Below, piece after piece: positions 19,601-27,237 of a stretch of 64,000 bases of DNA. The notes beneath the pieces were generated by a model. That model saw nothing but the letters and a program-made list of their open reading frames with translations. It searched no databases and was not told where the DNA came from. Location: NCBI GenBank assembly GCA_038123275.1, contig JAYORG010000001.1, positions 124,001-188,000 of the forward strand. Direction: 5' to 3'. This stretch comes from CAJQHT01 sp038123275 (GTDB lineage Bacteria; Pseudomonadota; Alphaproteobacteria; Rickettsiales; UBA1997). Each line of letters begins with the position of its first letter. The stretch's first letter is position 1. A program made the translations under genes and the position numbers.

Positions 19601-21208
19601 AAGAAAAAAGAGGCTCTTAAAAAGCAAAAAGAGCAAGAGGAGAAAGATAGATTAGCGAAAGAGAAGGAAGAAAAAGCAAAAGCAGAGGCTCTTAAGAAAA
19701 AGCAAGAAGAGGAGAAGGCAAAAGCAGAAGCAGAGGCTCTTAAGAAAAAGCAAGAAGAAGAGAAAGCAAAAGCAAAAGCAGAGGCTCTTAAGAAAAAGCA
19801 AGAAGAAGAGAAAGCAAAAGCAGAAGCAGAGGCTCTTAAGAAAAAGCAAGAAGAGGAGAAAGCTAGACAAGAAAAAGAAGAAAGAGAAAAAGCAGCGAAG
19901 GCAAAGCAAGAGAAGTTGGAAGAGGATATAAGGAATGAGGAATCTAAAACTCAAAGGTTGCAGAAGCAGAAGAATGATCTTGATAAGGGGTTGGGTAATG
20001 ATTTAGATGAGATAGAGGAGGTAGATGAGAAATATAAACTTGCGATGGATGATGCAAGATTGCAGGCGGCGCAAAAGCGCAATGAAGAGTTAGGAGATGT
20101 TTTAGATAAATCAAGAAAGGAATATACTAAGAGATTGGACGAAGAAAAGGCAAATAAAGATAAAGCAATAGAGAATGCCAAGAAATTTGCAGCAGAAAAG
20201 GTAAAATTAGATGAGGAAGAGCAAAAGAAAAAAGAGGCTCTTAAAAAGCAAAAAGAGCAAGAGGAGAAAGATAGATTAGCGAAAGAGAAGGAAGAAAAAG
20301 CAAAAGCAGATGCTCTTATTATTACTCCTTTTAGTGGTTTAGGAGGGGATGCGGATTCATTGTCTCCGGTTTCAGCTCATGGCGATGTAGATGCTGAAGA
20401 GCTGGCTAAGATTGCAAAATTAAGTAAAACTCATGATTTTGTGGTTAAACCTACAGGTAATAGAGATGATACTATAATTTTAAAGGCCAATAAAGGAAGA
20501 AGTGATGTAAGGTCGGTTGTTTCAGTGCATGCTAAACCTAAAGACTTTTTGAAAGATTTAAATCCTGACGTTGAAAAGGCTAAAGATTTGGATAAAGCAG
20601 CTTTGGGTAAATATTTTGGGTATAATAATTTTGAAAATGTAAAAGTAGTTAAAAAAGAGAAAATTAAAACATTGCGTGATGATGTTACTGATATGTCAGA
20701 TTGCCCTGATTTGCCTATGCATGAAAATAAAGATGGTACCACTACATACAGAAATGCTTGTGGTGTTGCTATGAATGGTAATAATATTATGATGTCGGTT
20801 CTTGATGCTGGTGAGAAAAGGATAAAATCAACTGTCTTACTTAGCCCTCCTGGTACAACTGAGATTGTAAAGCTTTTTTATAAAGCTGGCATGGATCAGC
20901 CTTCAATAGCAGTTGTTCGTAAAGATAGAGTAACAGGAAGAATGGAGCCAGTGCCATATGATGAATTAGATGAAGATACTCAAGATATTATGGAGAACCT
21001 TAATGTAACTATTTCTCTTGTAAAACATTCTGTTGAAAAAGGCTTTACTTCAACATATTACACTAAAAATCTAGGAAAAAGTTTTGGTAGTTTTGACAAG
21101 TCAGCAGCTCCTCCTACTCCTAAGACTTCAACTGAAATAGAGCGAGATGATATTGCACCATTACTTGGCAAAGAGGCTAAAGCTAGGATGGTAGATGGAA
21201 GAGAATAG
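13610..21208 (+). CDS. giant coiled-coil protein with an ATPase-like segment
   Basis: 2532 residues, by far the largest gene here. Residues 1-110 are Ser/Arg/Pro-rich and look disordered. Residues 421-428 read RNGAGKTT, a Walker A-like loop whose usual first Gly is replaced; VIDEIERLF near residues 493-501 fits Walker B, with a possible sensor region SASTSLAKDKM after it. Residues about 1260-2235 are nearly continuous charged coiled coil, ending in repeats of the ALKKKQEEEKAKAEAE type. A non-coiled domain of about 290 residues closes the protein and contains cysteines (DMSDCPDLP, RNACGVAM). There is no signal peptide or membrane segment. Structural protein, toxin-like protein and secreted effector all remain possible; I do not recognise a family. 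It converges on smpB with three bases between stops. Confidence 0.85.
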   Translation: MSRKTPSSILSRTARGSSVQTKPSRPTKFSRSVRSSAVSKQATSPRTAARLDNSESKSKVPVLNLQGLQDEMSPPSNSSRPATSRKSSILPLPQAPGSRRSALKAKATKDTGIDHQLLWLNDDNPSGRDSYAEELAKFVIGDSEVQRRSELLDEKLASKVTMSTLNDQMTAIYRERHGKFGLLTINHVVVELENMRQAINQLRRSIPLPDGSNIDEIIDGIVQNKDYVSMQRRKLNAGPRDNAVYGRSKFSAHKKQIANLLKDIYLFANGQVGKITGGKKVPQSVRAHVFHSFMDMVDSTVEESCLNTMKGRHLSDKALKEAFVTPVVAMEDKMEPQLDRVVKVFATQAKSFHKKNNGTVATYLTNPALEKLKDEKGQEVNDVIVSYPQLVVYKDLQDSVQNVVNNKGASGKGAIVSIALRNGAGKTTIKNRFKEFNEGLIRSIKGEVVEEDSKAGNDEDLLTEITLATPLQKVLDIAFSNSSKPPTKNEIIVIDEIERLFANVGKLGLNPPLDDPQTAKNQFLHQLKQNGNVIFAISASTSLAKDKMIRSRLVGKALKIEEKIGELQGAITHLKGLGRAKTHIDNIQGLLLGSESKDGLSKYTGSSLVYYTKEEGVTSHLKRPQKELFEALKGFVGKGTDISEMLEDMQFNDAEKRIIFRYLEKDNNKKDNQEEKGNPNFTMSYADFSKLRLDPEAMQDYQNYAREVSNLQFLEQHQEEEQEAHKQKIKEAKERVRNVEAKNGPGLVRRTRGLSSRSEPFDIQPGTKIPVNIGLIYDLFQHRKEELTKYREVEIAKVAKKYGNESKVRSNSVAAVNVKTVIKSIQGQVDELEKEYSKKASKVRKSELEAQDFVERMEDTNDKIRGTKVHIDGGTKLPDTLDKVGGFIIDKNVKFEKGKNYQFIVSGADFFENAQFTADDKPSPAFMKELQGIAPGQVVIGLFNYKGEVKCVVVSDNKYEVFEQGDKEGINKFIEENGGIGKAKAILFGDDALVGGDVGIDDIYEQHFFSDEILDKNTHMQGTNRDRGAQSKRNFYVTGERDRKRLAESLPSVDSKIGRNNPLAEKLIAISQEKTLEKTFKDIVAADMLKLADNLGDDPTRNMEALQKLSRDTDLMFLNTKDLIRRLNEATGNSLLPPQLKKAAFYFRDLQMQQVNLNTVQQRLGIVDKQQLQTENEALVRQVLEIAQKNPKTTRVTMEIREGELVLFAIEGGIISIIDPSVFTTEQFERIIARQDTQTGNILGVTKSNYVHDESPQLKRERAERKAKEEQEKAKLRKEIQAISYEIEFLREAEITALAELEKVNIKSFEEISNLKRKRESAQEVKEETPKRLDENDNRPELEKLHTKLDRLSKKYNINLNATKFLQGTLFDKKELLKKQISALEQHTETLKVEIAHLQEELGTEVEDEKDSVVDEEPKITLDQLAKVTIQNKSLIAKEKQLQVAAAKQREKVESLNVRRQELGRDLQELNEQQKKLIDGLRVVVTSKEDIEGLQAKMAITSKKITKVIKQHKNAKTPLQIAQKDLAVLSQRISLTRENNTMLTDELNTQKNGLRDQIVAANKKTALLRKEIASLNEQLGEQPEAQEEKDEVDPVSVVTSESLSEIIDSNESLAQRRDGLKSELESSIKDVQGKVDKNKELSKDLLEKEKLLLAELEDVNKEFYKKHSQDISNKEAKNKKQFNAIKKDTSTPVLVRKRQQLTQLQEFNRHLQGDSGLKALGTILEEARKELQGKIEKEQANTKEIQKSITALNKLLGNEEKAKEPETKASDPPPTTLDTFNALKRKNKELSRQESNLKDTLKKNREDTLKAIKDLIDRQDALTGKKEGGRDDKDLEGSNLADLQGMQKKLEEQLKDLEEKAKAEAEALKKKQEEEKARQEKEEREKAAKAKQEKLEEDIRNEESKTQRLQKQKNDLDKGLGNDLDEIEEVDEKYKLAMDDARLQAAQKRNEELGDVLDKSRKEYTKRLDEEKANKDKAIENAKKFAAEKVKLDEEEQKKKEALKKQKEQEEKDRLAKEKEEKAKAEALKKKQEEEKAKAEAEALKKKQEEEKAKAKAEALKKKQEEEKAKAEAEALKKKQEEEKARQEKEEREKAAKAKQEKLEEDIRNEESKTQRLQKQKNDLDKGLGNDLDEIEEVDEKYKLAMDDARLQAAQKRNEELGDVLDKSRKEYTKRLDEEKANKDKAIENAKKFAAEKVKLDEEEQKKKEALKKQKEQEEKDRLAKEKEEKAKADALIITPFSGLGGDADSLSPVSAHGDVDAEELAKIAKLSKTHDFVVKPTGNRDDTIILKANKGRSDVRSVVSVHAKPKDFLKDLNPDVEKAKDLDKAALGKYFGYNNFENVKVVKKEKIKTLRDDVTDMSDCPDLPMHENKDGTTTYRNACGVAMNGNNIMMSVLDAGEKRIKSTVLLSPPGTTEIVKLFYKAGMDQPSIAVVRKDRVTGRMEPVPYDELDEDTQDIMENLNVTISLVKHSVEKGFTSTYYTKNLGKSFGSFDKSAAPPTPKTSTEIERDDIAPLLGKEAKARMVDGRE
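19180..20310 (+). repeat. 507-bp identical direct duplication plus 42-51-bp tandem units inside the giant gene
   Basis: Bases 19180-19686 reappear at 19804-20310 (offset 624 bp, 208 codons) and appear identical at every base I compared, including silent positions. The 117 bases between hold shorter in-frame tandem units encoding variants of ALKKKQEEEKAKAEAE. Identity at the nucleotide level means a recent duplication or active gene conversion. Assembly collapse or expansion here is also possible. Confidence 0.9.
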
Positions 21209-21211
21209 TGA

Positions 21212-21661
21212 TTAATCTTGTGATATATCCCTTTGAATTTGACGTTTTTGGTCGCGTTCTTTTATGGCATTTCTCTTATCATGTAGCTTCTTGCCTTTAA
21301 CAATGGCAATTTTAACTTTAACAATATTTCTATCGTTAAAATAAAGTGACAAAGGCACCATTGTGGCTCCTTTAGTTTTGATTTTGCCAATAATTTTTTT
21401 AATTTGTCTCTTATGTAAGAGCAATTTACGATTTTGCCTTGGTTTATGGCAAAACATAATAGCACCTTTATATTCACTAATATAAGCATTAATTAAGTAA
21501 ATATTGCCAGCAATTTCGGCGCAGTGAGCATCATTAATATTTACCTTGCCATCTCTTATGGACTTAACCTCACTACCCATTAAGACAATGCCAGCCTCGA
21601 ACTCTTCTTCTATGGTGTAGTTATATCGTGCTTTTTTATTTTGTGTAACTAGCTGGCTCAT
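21212..21661 (-). CDS. smpB: SsrA-binding protein
   Basis: 149 residues. NKKARYNYTIEEEFEAGIVL at the N-terminus, GSEVKSIRDGKVNINDAH and the basic C-terminal tail (KGKKLHDKRNAIKERDQKR) are diagnostic. It binds tmRNA and rescues stalled ribosomes in trans-translation. No tmRNA gene was seen in the window. It converges on the giant gene. Confidence 0.96.
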   Translation of the reverse strand: MSQLVTQNKKARYNYTIEEEFEAGIVLMGSEVKSIRDGKVNINDAHCAEIAGNIYLINAYISEYKGAIMFCHKPRQNRKLLLHKRQIKKIIGKIKTKGATMVPLSLYFNDRNIVKVKIAIVKGKKLHDKRNAIKERDQKRQIQRDISQD

Positions 21662-21812
21662 GGTCTTTATAATTTGTATTTGAGGTTGTATAAAGATGTC
21701 ATAACTAATTTTAGTTGCAAATAAAAAAATAACATTTTACAATACCCGGCTCTTAATTTTTGGCATTTCGTCAATTGGTTAGTGAATTTTAATAATAAAT
21801 TATATATTGTAT

Positions 21813-22241
21813 ATGGCTCTTTATGAGGCAGTTTTTATTGCTAGACAAGATTTAACAGCAGAAAATGTTGATTCTTTATCAGATAAATTATCTCAAATTA
21901 TTATAGATAAAGGTGGAAAAGTTCCTTCAAAAGAATATTGGGGCGTAAGAAATTTAGCTTACAAAATTAATAAAAGCTCTAGAGGTCATTATGTTTCTTT
22001 AAATGTAGAATCAGAAAATGAAGGTATAGAAGAATTTAAAAGGGTTGTTGGCTTGAATGAAGATATTGTTCGTAGTAACATTTTTAAAGTTGAGAATCAT
22101 GCTAAAGATCCGTCTGAATTAAAAGTTAGTGATGACGCTAAAAGTTATAAACCAAGTGAAGCTAGAAAGGATGACAAGAAGAAAAAGCCTGCTAGAACGG
22201 GCATTGGTGCAGAAATTGATAAAATTGTTATAAATACTTAA
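21813..22241 (+). CDS. rpsF: 30S ribosomal protein bS6
   Basis: 142 residues from ATG 21813 (MALYEAVFIARQDL); an in-frame TTG at 21807 gives a less likely two-residue extension. YWGVRNLAYKINKSSRGHY is the family core. The C-terminal 35 residues are a Lys/Asp-rich extension. First gene of the conserved rpsF-rpsR-rplI operon. Confidence 0.95.
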   Translation: MALYEAVFIARQDLTAENVDSLSDKLSQIIIDKGGKVPSKEYWGVRNLAYKINKSSRGHYVSLNVESENEGIEEFKRVVGLNEDIVRSNIFKVENHAKDPSELKVSDDAKSYKPSEARKDDKKKKPARTGIGAEIDKIVINT

Positions 22242-22257
22242 AATAATATAAGATAAT

Positions 22258-22551
22258 ATGGTAATAGATAAAAAAGCTCAAGATAGTGAAGATGGTTTTT
22301 TAAAGATATCCTTGGTTAATCAAGGTGTTTTCTTTAGAAAGAAGAAGTCTTGCCCTTTAAAAAATATTCCTTTGAATGAAATTAATTATAAAAACCTTAG
22401 TTTATTGAATAAATTTATCTCTGAAAGAGGTAAGATAATTCCAAGTAGAGTAACTAATGTTTCTATGAAGAAACAAAAAGCAGTAGCCAGAGCTATTAAA
22501 AGAGCACGTCAGCTTGCTTTAATGTCTCCAATTTCTAATGAATCTAACTAA
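22258..22551 (+). CDS. rpsR: 30S ribosomal protein bS18
   Basis: 97 residues. CPLKNIPLNEINYKNLSLLNKFISERGKI followed by SRVTNVSMKKQKAVARAIKRARQLALM is the complete bS18 core. It binds next to bS6 on the 30S platform. It sits 16 bases after rpsF and 11 before rplI. Confidence 0.96.
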   Translation: MVIDKKAQDSEDGFLKISLVNQGVFFRKKKSCPLKNIPLNEINYKNLSLLNKFISERGKIIPSRVTNVSMKKQKAVARAIKRARQLALMSPISNESN

Positions 22552-22562
22552 TAAATAATCTT

Positions 22563-23210
22563 ATGAAAGTTATTTTAATCTCTAAAGTTGCTAATTGCGG
22601 AAATATTGGTGATGTAATTGACGTTAAAGATGGTTACGCCAGAAATTTTCTAATTCCTAAAAATAAAGCAATTCATTATAGTAAAGCTAACTATAAATCT
22701 TTTGAAGATAAAAAGAAAGATTTCGAAGCTAAAAATAAAGAATTAATAAACACTGCCAATGAAGTTAAAAAGTTAATTAATGGTAAAGATGTTATCATTA
22801 TTGAAAATGCTTCTGATGATGGTAGACTTTACGGTGCTGTTAATACTACTATTATTTCATCTAAAATTAATGAAATTGATAAATCTATAAAATCCTCAAG
22901 ATCAGATGTTATTTTAGAAAAGCCAATAAAGGATACAGGGGTTTACTTTATTCAAGTTAATCTATATGCTGATATAAGTGCAAAATTAAGATTAATTGTT
23001 TCTAGAAATGAATCTGAAATTGATGCTGTGATAAAACAATCTAAAGCAAAAGCTGCTCAAGAAAAAAGCGAACAAGAAGAGGAAAAAGCTGTTAAAAAAG
23101 ACGAATCTACAAAGGAAGATGAATCTTCTAAAGAGGTAGAAGCTCAAGATAATAAAGAAGAAACAACAAAAACCACAGGAGAAACAGTATCAGCAGAAGC
23201 ATCTGCTTAG
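22563..23210 (+). CDS. rplI: 50S ribosomal protein bL9 with charged C-terminal extension
   Basis: 215 residues; the bL9 fold occupies about 1-150, beginning MKVILISKVANCGNIGDVID with the GYARNFLIPKNKA motif. The last 60 residues are a Glu/Lys/Thr-rich tail absent from most bL9 proteins. Third gene of the ribosomal operon. bS1 and bL31 in this window carry similar tails. Confidence 0.95.
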   Translation: MKVILISKVANCGNIGDVIDVKDGYARNFLIPKNKAIHYSKANYKSFEDKKKDFEAKNKELINTANEVKKLINGKDVIIIENASDDGRLYGAVNTTIISSKINEIDKSIKSSRSDVILEKPIKDTGVYFIQVNLYADISAKLRLIVSRNESEIDAVIKQSKAKAAQEKSEQEEEKAVKKDESTKEDESSKEVEAQDNKEETTKTTGETVSAEASA

Positions 23211-23245
23211 AACCTGTTCTTAAATCATTTACCTATTTTTCTCTT

Positions 23246-23322
23246 GGCACAGTAGCTCAGTTGGTTAGAGCAGTGGAATCATAATCCATTTGTCGGGGGT
23301 TCAAATCCCTCCTGTGCTACCA
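23246..23322 (+). tRNA. tRNA-Met (CAT), elongator type
   Basis: A 77-base cloverleaf with encoded CCA. The acceptor GGCACAG pairs with CTGTGCT, the D-arm is GCTC-AGTTGGTTA-GAGC, the anticodon stem GTGGA/TCCAT encloses ATCATAA (anticodon CAT), and the T-arm is GGGGG-TTCAAAT-CCCTC. The GGAATCATAATCC core is typical of alphaproteobacterial elongator tRNA-Met. An Ile2 identity (lysidine-modified CAT) is less likely. The CCA is also the first part of a hairpin that continues downstream. Confidence 0.93.
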
Positions 23323-23349
23323 GGCTTCGCTCTTATGAGCTACGCCTGG
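23320..23349 (+). repeat. trailer hairpin fused to tRNA-Met CCA
   Basis: Starting at the tRNA CCA, the arm CCAGGC pairs with GCCTGG, enclosing a core CGCTCTTATGAGC that is itself an inverted repeat. The same core follows the CCA of tRNA-Tyr (38419-38447, minus strand) with different but again paired outer bases. Confidence 0.7.
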
Positions 23350-23401
23350 CAAGCCAGGCCGAAGGTCTGGATTGACAAAGTAGATTATTAGAGCGAAGCC
23401 T

Positions 23402-23440
23402 GCCCGGCGTAGCCCTTTTAGGGCGCAGACGGGCTTTATT
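23402..23440 (+). terminator. GC-rich terminator-like hairpin after tRNA-Met
   Basis: GCCCG/CGGGC outer arms and GCCC/GGGC inner arms form a strong stem followed by TTTATT. In this AT-rich context it stands out and probably ends the tRNA-Met transcript. A perfect 13-bp inverted pair CAGGCTTCGCTCT (23321-23333) and AGAGCGAAGCCTG (23390-23402) links it to the trailer hairpin. Confidence 0.55.
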
Positions 23441-23502
23441 AACATAGTAAATTGTTAAAGGCATAAGTATAATTAACCACAAAACCACAACCCAAAAAAC
23501 TT

Positions 23503-23745
23503 ATGTACTACACTTATATCCTAAAATCTATACCATCCCCATATCATACCTACATTGGTTTCACATCAAATCTAAGAAAAAGATTAAAAGAGCATAATTC
23601 AGGAAAGTCACTTTATACTTCAAAATACAAACCTTGGAATTTAGAATTTTATTGTGCGTTTAACAATAAAGAAAAAGCATTATATTTTGAGAATTATTTA
23701 AAATCTAATTCAGGTAGAGCCTTTACTAAGAAACATTTTGTTTAA
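23503..23745 (+). CDS. GIY-YIG nuclease superfamily protein
   Basis: 80 residues, the standard length of the single-domain UPF0213 type. YYTYILKS and the YIGFTSNLRKRLKEHNSG motif carry the GIY-YIG core with the catalytic Tyr and Arg; the family Glu is probably in ALYFENYLKS. Such small proteins are widespread and their role is unclear; endonuclease activity is an inference from the family. Confidence 0.85.
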   Translation: MYYTYILKSIPSPYHTYIGFTSNLRKRLKEHNSGKSLYTSKYKPWNLEFYCAFNNKEKALYFENYLKSNSGRAFTKKHFV

Positions 23746-23863
23746 AAATGTTTCTTCAAAATACCCTTGTAATTTAAAATAAATTACTTAGAATCCCCCC
23801 TCCTTAACCTTTTGTTAAGTATTTTTTATAAATTTTATTAATCTCAACCGTTGCACCATCAAG

Positions 23864-25726
23864 ATGACTAAAGCGTTAGAACAGCAATCCACAATAACAA
23901 ATGATAACCTATCTCAAGAAAAAGATTTCTTTAGTAATGAAAATTTTGCTTCATTATTAGAAGAATATGAAAAAGATAGCCAAAAATTAATTCCAGGTAC
24001 TGTCGTTAAAGGCGTAATAGTAGGCATTAGTGATAAAGGTGTAGCTATTGATATTGGTGCTAAATCAATAGGATATATTCAAGCAGGTGAATTTAAAATT
24101 GATGGAGAAATTAACGAAGGTGATGTTGTTGATGTTTTTCTTGAAAGACTAGAAAATAAAAGAGGAGAATTAGAAATTGGTCGTGATAATGCCAGAAGAT
24201 ACAATAATTGGAATTTTCTAAAGCATGCTTTAGAAGATAAAACAGTGATTGAAGGTGTTATTTTAGGGCGAGTTAAAGGTGGCTATGCTGTTGACTATAA
24301 TGGTATTACAACCTTCTTACCAGGAAGCCAAGTTGATACAATGCTTCTTTCTGATGATAGTTTTTTAATTGGCAAAACCGAAAAATTAATGGTTTTAAAA
24401 ATTGATGAAGTTAGAGGAAATGTTGTTGTTTCAAGACGTGCTATCTTAGAAGAACAAAGAGAAGAAGAAAAATCTAAAATTTTAGCAACTATGAAAATAG
24501 GCGACACTTTAGATGGTGTTGTTAAAAATATCACTGATTACGGTGCTTTCATAGACTTTGGTAGCTTTGATGGATTATTACATTTAACAGATATTTCTTG
24601 GTGTCGAGTTAGACATCCATCTGAACTATTAAAAGTTGGCCAAGAAGTTAAGGTTCAAGTTATTAAATATGATGAAAAAACTAAGAGAATTTCTCTTGGC
24701 ATGAAACAGCTTCAAGATAATCCATGGGATTCAATTGAAAAAAGATATCCAGTTGGCTCAGTTGTTAAAGGTAAAGTCACAAATATTGCTAGCTATGGTG
24801 CTTTTGTTGAAATTGAAAATGGTATTGAAGGCTTAGTTCATGTTTCGGAAATGAGTTGGTTTAAAAATAACTTATCACCAAATAAAGTACTTGAAGTTGA
24901 CCAAGAGGTAGAAGTTATGATTCTTGATATTAACCCGCAAAATCATAGAATTTCTCTTGGAATTAAGCAATGTGATAAAAATCCGTGGCAAGTATTTTCT
25001 GACTCAGTAACTGTAGGTGATATTGTTGAAGGTACTGTAAAAAATGCAACAGAATTTGGATTATTTATTGGTTTTGATAGTGGTGTTGATGGCTTAGTTC
25101 ATATTTCTGACATTACATGGGACGATAATCCTGAAGAAAAAATCAAAGAATTCAAGAAAGATGATAAAATTCAAGTTATGGTTCTTGGTAGTAATTATGA
25201 AAAAGAAAGAATTTCTCTTGGAATTAAACAGCTAGAAAATAAAGATTTCAAATCTGAGCTAGATAAAATTAAAGTTGGTGAGGTTGCTTCAGCATTTATA
25301 GTTAATATTAAAAAGGATCAATTAGAAACCGAATTAGATATTGGACTAAAAGCTATGATTAAAAAGTCTGACACTAGCAAAAATAAGAAGGATAAAAATT
25401 TTGAAAGCTTTGAAGCTGGTGATAAAATTGAAGGAAAAATAGTTCAATTTAATAAGGTTACTGGTAAGATACTTCTTTCAATTAAAGATTTAGAAGCTGA
25501 ACAACAAGAATCTTATGTTTATTCTAATAAGGATAGTTCTAGTGGATCTACTTTAGGAAGTATACTTGGAGATGTACTACAAGAGTCTCGTTCTAGAATT
25601 GCTGATAGTGAATCAAAAGATAAATCTAAAACTGAAACAGCTAAAGCTAAAGCTAAGACTAAAACTGAAACAGCTAAAGCTAAGACTAAAACTGAAACAG
25701 ATACAACACAAACAGATAAAAAATAA
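23864..25726 (+). CDS. rpsA: 30S ribosomal protein bS1
   Basis: 620 residues with five clear S1 RNA-binding domains and a degenerate sixth. The third to fifth carry the pattern DYGAFIDFGSFDGLLHLTDI or close variants (GLVHVSEMSW, GLVHISDITW). After residue 560 the protein is Ser- and then Lys/Thr/Ala/Glu-rich, with near-perfect repeats of KAKTKTETA (25630-25710). It binds mRNA on the 30S subunit. Its stop overlaps the start of sppA by one base (TAATG). Confidence 0.95.
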   Translation: MTKALEQQSTITNDNLSQEKDFFSNENFASLLEEYEKDSQKLIPGTVVKGVIVGISDKGVAIDIGAKSIGYIQAGEFKIDGEINEGDVVDVFLERLENKRGELEIGRDNARRYNNWNFLKHALEDKTVIEGVILGRVKGGYAVDYNGITTFLPGSQVDTMLLSDDSFLIGKTEKLMVLKIDEVRGNVVVSRRAILEEQREEEKSKILATMKIGDTLDGVVKNITDYGAFIDFGSFDGLLHLTDISWCRVRHPSELLKVGQEVKVQVIKYDEKTKRISLGMKQLQDNPWDSIEKRYPVGSVVKGKVTNIASYGAFVEIENGIEGLVHVSEMSWFKNNLSPNKVLEVDQEVEVMILDINPQNHRISLGIKQCDKNPWQVFSDSVTVGDIVEGTVKNATEFGLFIGFDSGVDGLVHISDITWDDNPEEKIKEFKKDDKIQVMVLGSNYEKERISLGIKQLENKDFKSELDKIKVGEVASAFIVNIKKDQLETELDIGLKAMIKKSDTSKNKKDKNFESFEAGDKIEGKIVQFNKVTGKILLSIKDLEAEQQESYVYSNKDSSSGSTLGSILGDVLQESRSRIADSESKDKSKTETAKAKAKTKTETAKAKTKTETDTTQTDKK

Positions 25727-26652
25727 TGTCACTATCGTCTGATAATTTTACAGCATTAATTCATTTGCGAGATCAGGCTAGAAAGTGGAAAAACATTACT
25801 TTTATTTCAATTATTGTTTTATTGGTTATTTTATCTAAAGCTTTATCATTTAGCAAAGAAGATCAAAGTAACTTGTCTGGTAAAGAAGATTATATCGCCT
25901 CTGTGGATGTTAACGGTATTATTTTTAGTGATAAACACCGTAGTAAAATACTCAAGGAAATTGCCAAGAAAGATAATATTAAAGCTGTTATAGTTAATAT
26001 TAATAGTCCAGGAGGTGGTATTGTTGGTAGTGAGATGTTGTATCGTGAAATTATTGAGATTTCTAAGAGAAAACCAGTTGTTGCAACTTTAGGAGCTTTA
26101 GCTGCCTCTGGTGGCTATATGGTTGCGCTAGGCTCCCAGCACATTATTGCTCATAATGGCACTTTAACTGGTTCAATTGGTGTTATTATGCAGTCAAGTG
26201 AAGTTACTCAAATGGCTGAAAATATTGGCATTAAGTTTCAAAATTATAAATCGTCTCATCTAAAAGGTACGCCATCTCTTTTTGAAAAGACGGATCCTGT
26301 TATTGATAAAGTTATTAATGAGTCGGTGAGTGATAGTTATCAATTTTTTGTAGATTTAGTCTTAAATAGCAGAAAATCTAAAATAGATAAAAATAATGTT
26401 AAGAAAGTTACTGATGGTAGAATATTTACTGGTAGACAGGCTTTGAAAGTAGGGTTAATTGACGAAATTGGTGGTGAGATAGAGGCTTTAGCATATTTAA
26501 AAGAACATCATAAGATTATAGATCTTGAAATTAAGGATATATCACTTCAAAAGACAAGTAACAAGCTAATTGATAAAATTTTTGATAAAGATTCTATTAC
26601 AAAGTTATTAAATGGTAATTTTTCTAATAAGAAATTAATGGCTATTTGGTAG
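25726..26652 (+). CDS. sppA: signal peptide peptidase SppA, short form (S49 peptidase)
   Basis: 308 residues. One N-terminal membrane anchor (residues about 24-44, FISIIVLLVILSKALSF). The S49 core follows: INSPGGGIVGSEML, then ATLGALAASGGYMVALGS, then TGSIGVIMQ, which holds the predicted serine nucleophile, with the candidate lysine in the following KSSHLKGT region. The family degrades cleaved signal peptides in the inner membrane. Translationally coupled to rpsA, as in many proteobacteria. Confidence 0.9.
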   Translation: MSLSSDNFTALIHLRDQARKWKNITFISIIVLLVILSKALSFSKEDQSNLSGKEDYIASVDVNGIIFSDKHRSKILKEIAKKDNIKAVIVNINSPGGGIVGSEMLYREIIEISKRKPVVATLGALAASGGYMVALGSQHIIAHNGTLTGSIGVIMQSSEVTQMAENIGIKFQNYKSSHLKGTPSLFEKTDPVIDKVINESVSDSYQFFVDLVLNSRKSKIDKNNVKKVTDGRIFTGRQALKVGLIDEIGGEIEALAYLKEHHKIIDLEIKDISLQKTSNKLIDKIFDKDSITKLLNGNFSNKKLMAIW

Positions 26653-26739
26653 TAATACCAATCTTGGCTGTATGTTATTATTTAATGATAATTTGTGTAA
26701 TATAGTTATTACTTGAATTAAATACTTGATTTATTTGAT

Positions 26740-26778
26740 AGGAGACTTAAAACTAACCTCTTAGTTTTTTAAACTCCT
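26740..26778 (+). terminator. hairpin in the acpP leader
   Basis: AGGAGACTTAAAACTAA and TTAGTTTTTTAAACTCCT form an imperfect 17-bp stem about 40 bases before acpP. It contains a T run inside the 3' arm. It could end transcription from sppA or act as a leader structure for acpP. Confidence 0.4.
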
Positions 26779-26817
26779 TACTTAATATTTAACTTACTAA
26801 CTAATAGAAATTATAAT

Positions 26818-27060
26818 ATGTCTGAAAATAAAGAAATTTTTGATAAAGTAAAAAAGATTATCGTTGATCATTTAGGTTCTGGTGAAGCTAAAGTTGTAGA
26901 AGGCGCTAGCTTCATTGATGATTTAGGTGCTGATAGCCTTGATCAAGTTGAGTTAGTAATGGCTTTTGAAGAGGAGTTTGGTATAGAAATTCCAGATGAT
27001 GCAGCTGAGCATATCACTACTGTTGGTAGTGCAGTTAAGTATATTGCTGAGAATAAATAA
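26818..27060 (+). CDS. acpP: acyl carrier protein
   Basis: 80 residues, normal AcpP length, highly acidic. The phosphopantetheine attachment motif GADSLDQVELVMAFEEEFG is intact, with Ser near residue 40. It carries acyl chains in fatty acid synthesis and lipid A synthesis. fabD, fabG and fabF, its usual neighbours, are absent here. A strong terminator follows. Confidence 0.96.
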   Translation: MSENKEIFDKVKKIIVDHLGSGEAKVVEGASFIDDLGADSLDQVELVMAFEEEFGIEIPDDAAEHITTVGSAVKYIAENK

Positions 27061-27085
27061 TAAAATTTTTAAGTTCTTAAAAATT

Positions 27086-27122
27086 AAAAGGCCGCATCTT
27101 TAAAAAAGATGTGGCCTTTTTT
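27086..27122 (+). terminator. rho-independent terminator of acpP
   Basis: AAAAGGCCGCATCTT and AAGATGTGGCCTTTTTT form a stem of about 14 bp (one G-T pair) followed by T residues, 26 bases after the acpP stop. Confidence 0.85.
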
Positions 27123-27237
27123 GTTAGGACTTATGCAAAAAATGCAGCATAGTATAAATACGGTACCTTGTATAAGGTGAGTTAAAAGTTGATTTGAGAC
27201 AGTCCAGACAAACAAGTTCTTAGAGAATAATATTATA

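Noticed and set aside
19652..19954. Leu/Phe/Cys-rich minus-strand frame in the repeat region, looking like a membrane protein
   Set aside because: It is the reverse complement of Lys/Glu-rich coiled-coil coding repeats, which always give Leu/Phe-rich shadows.
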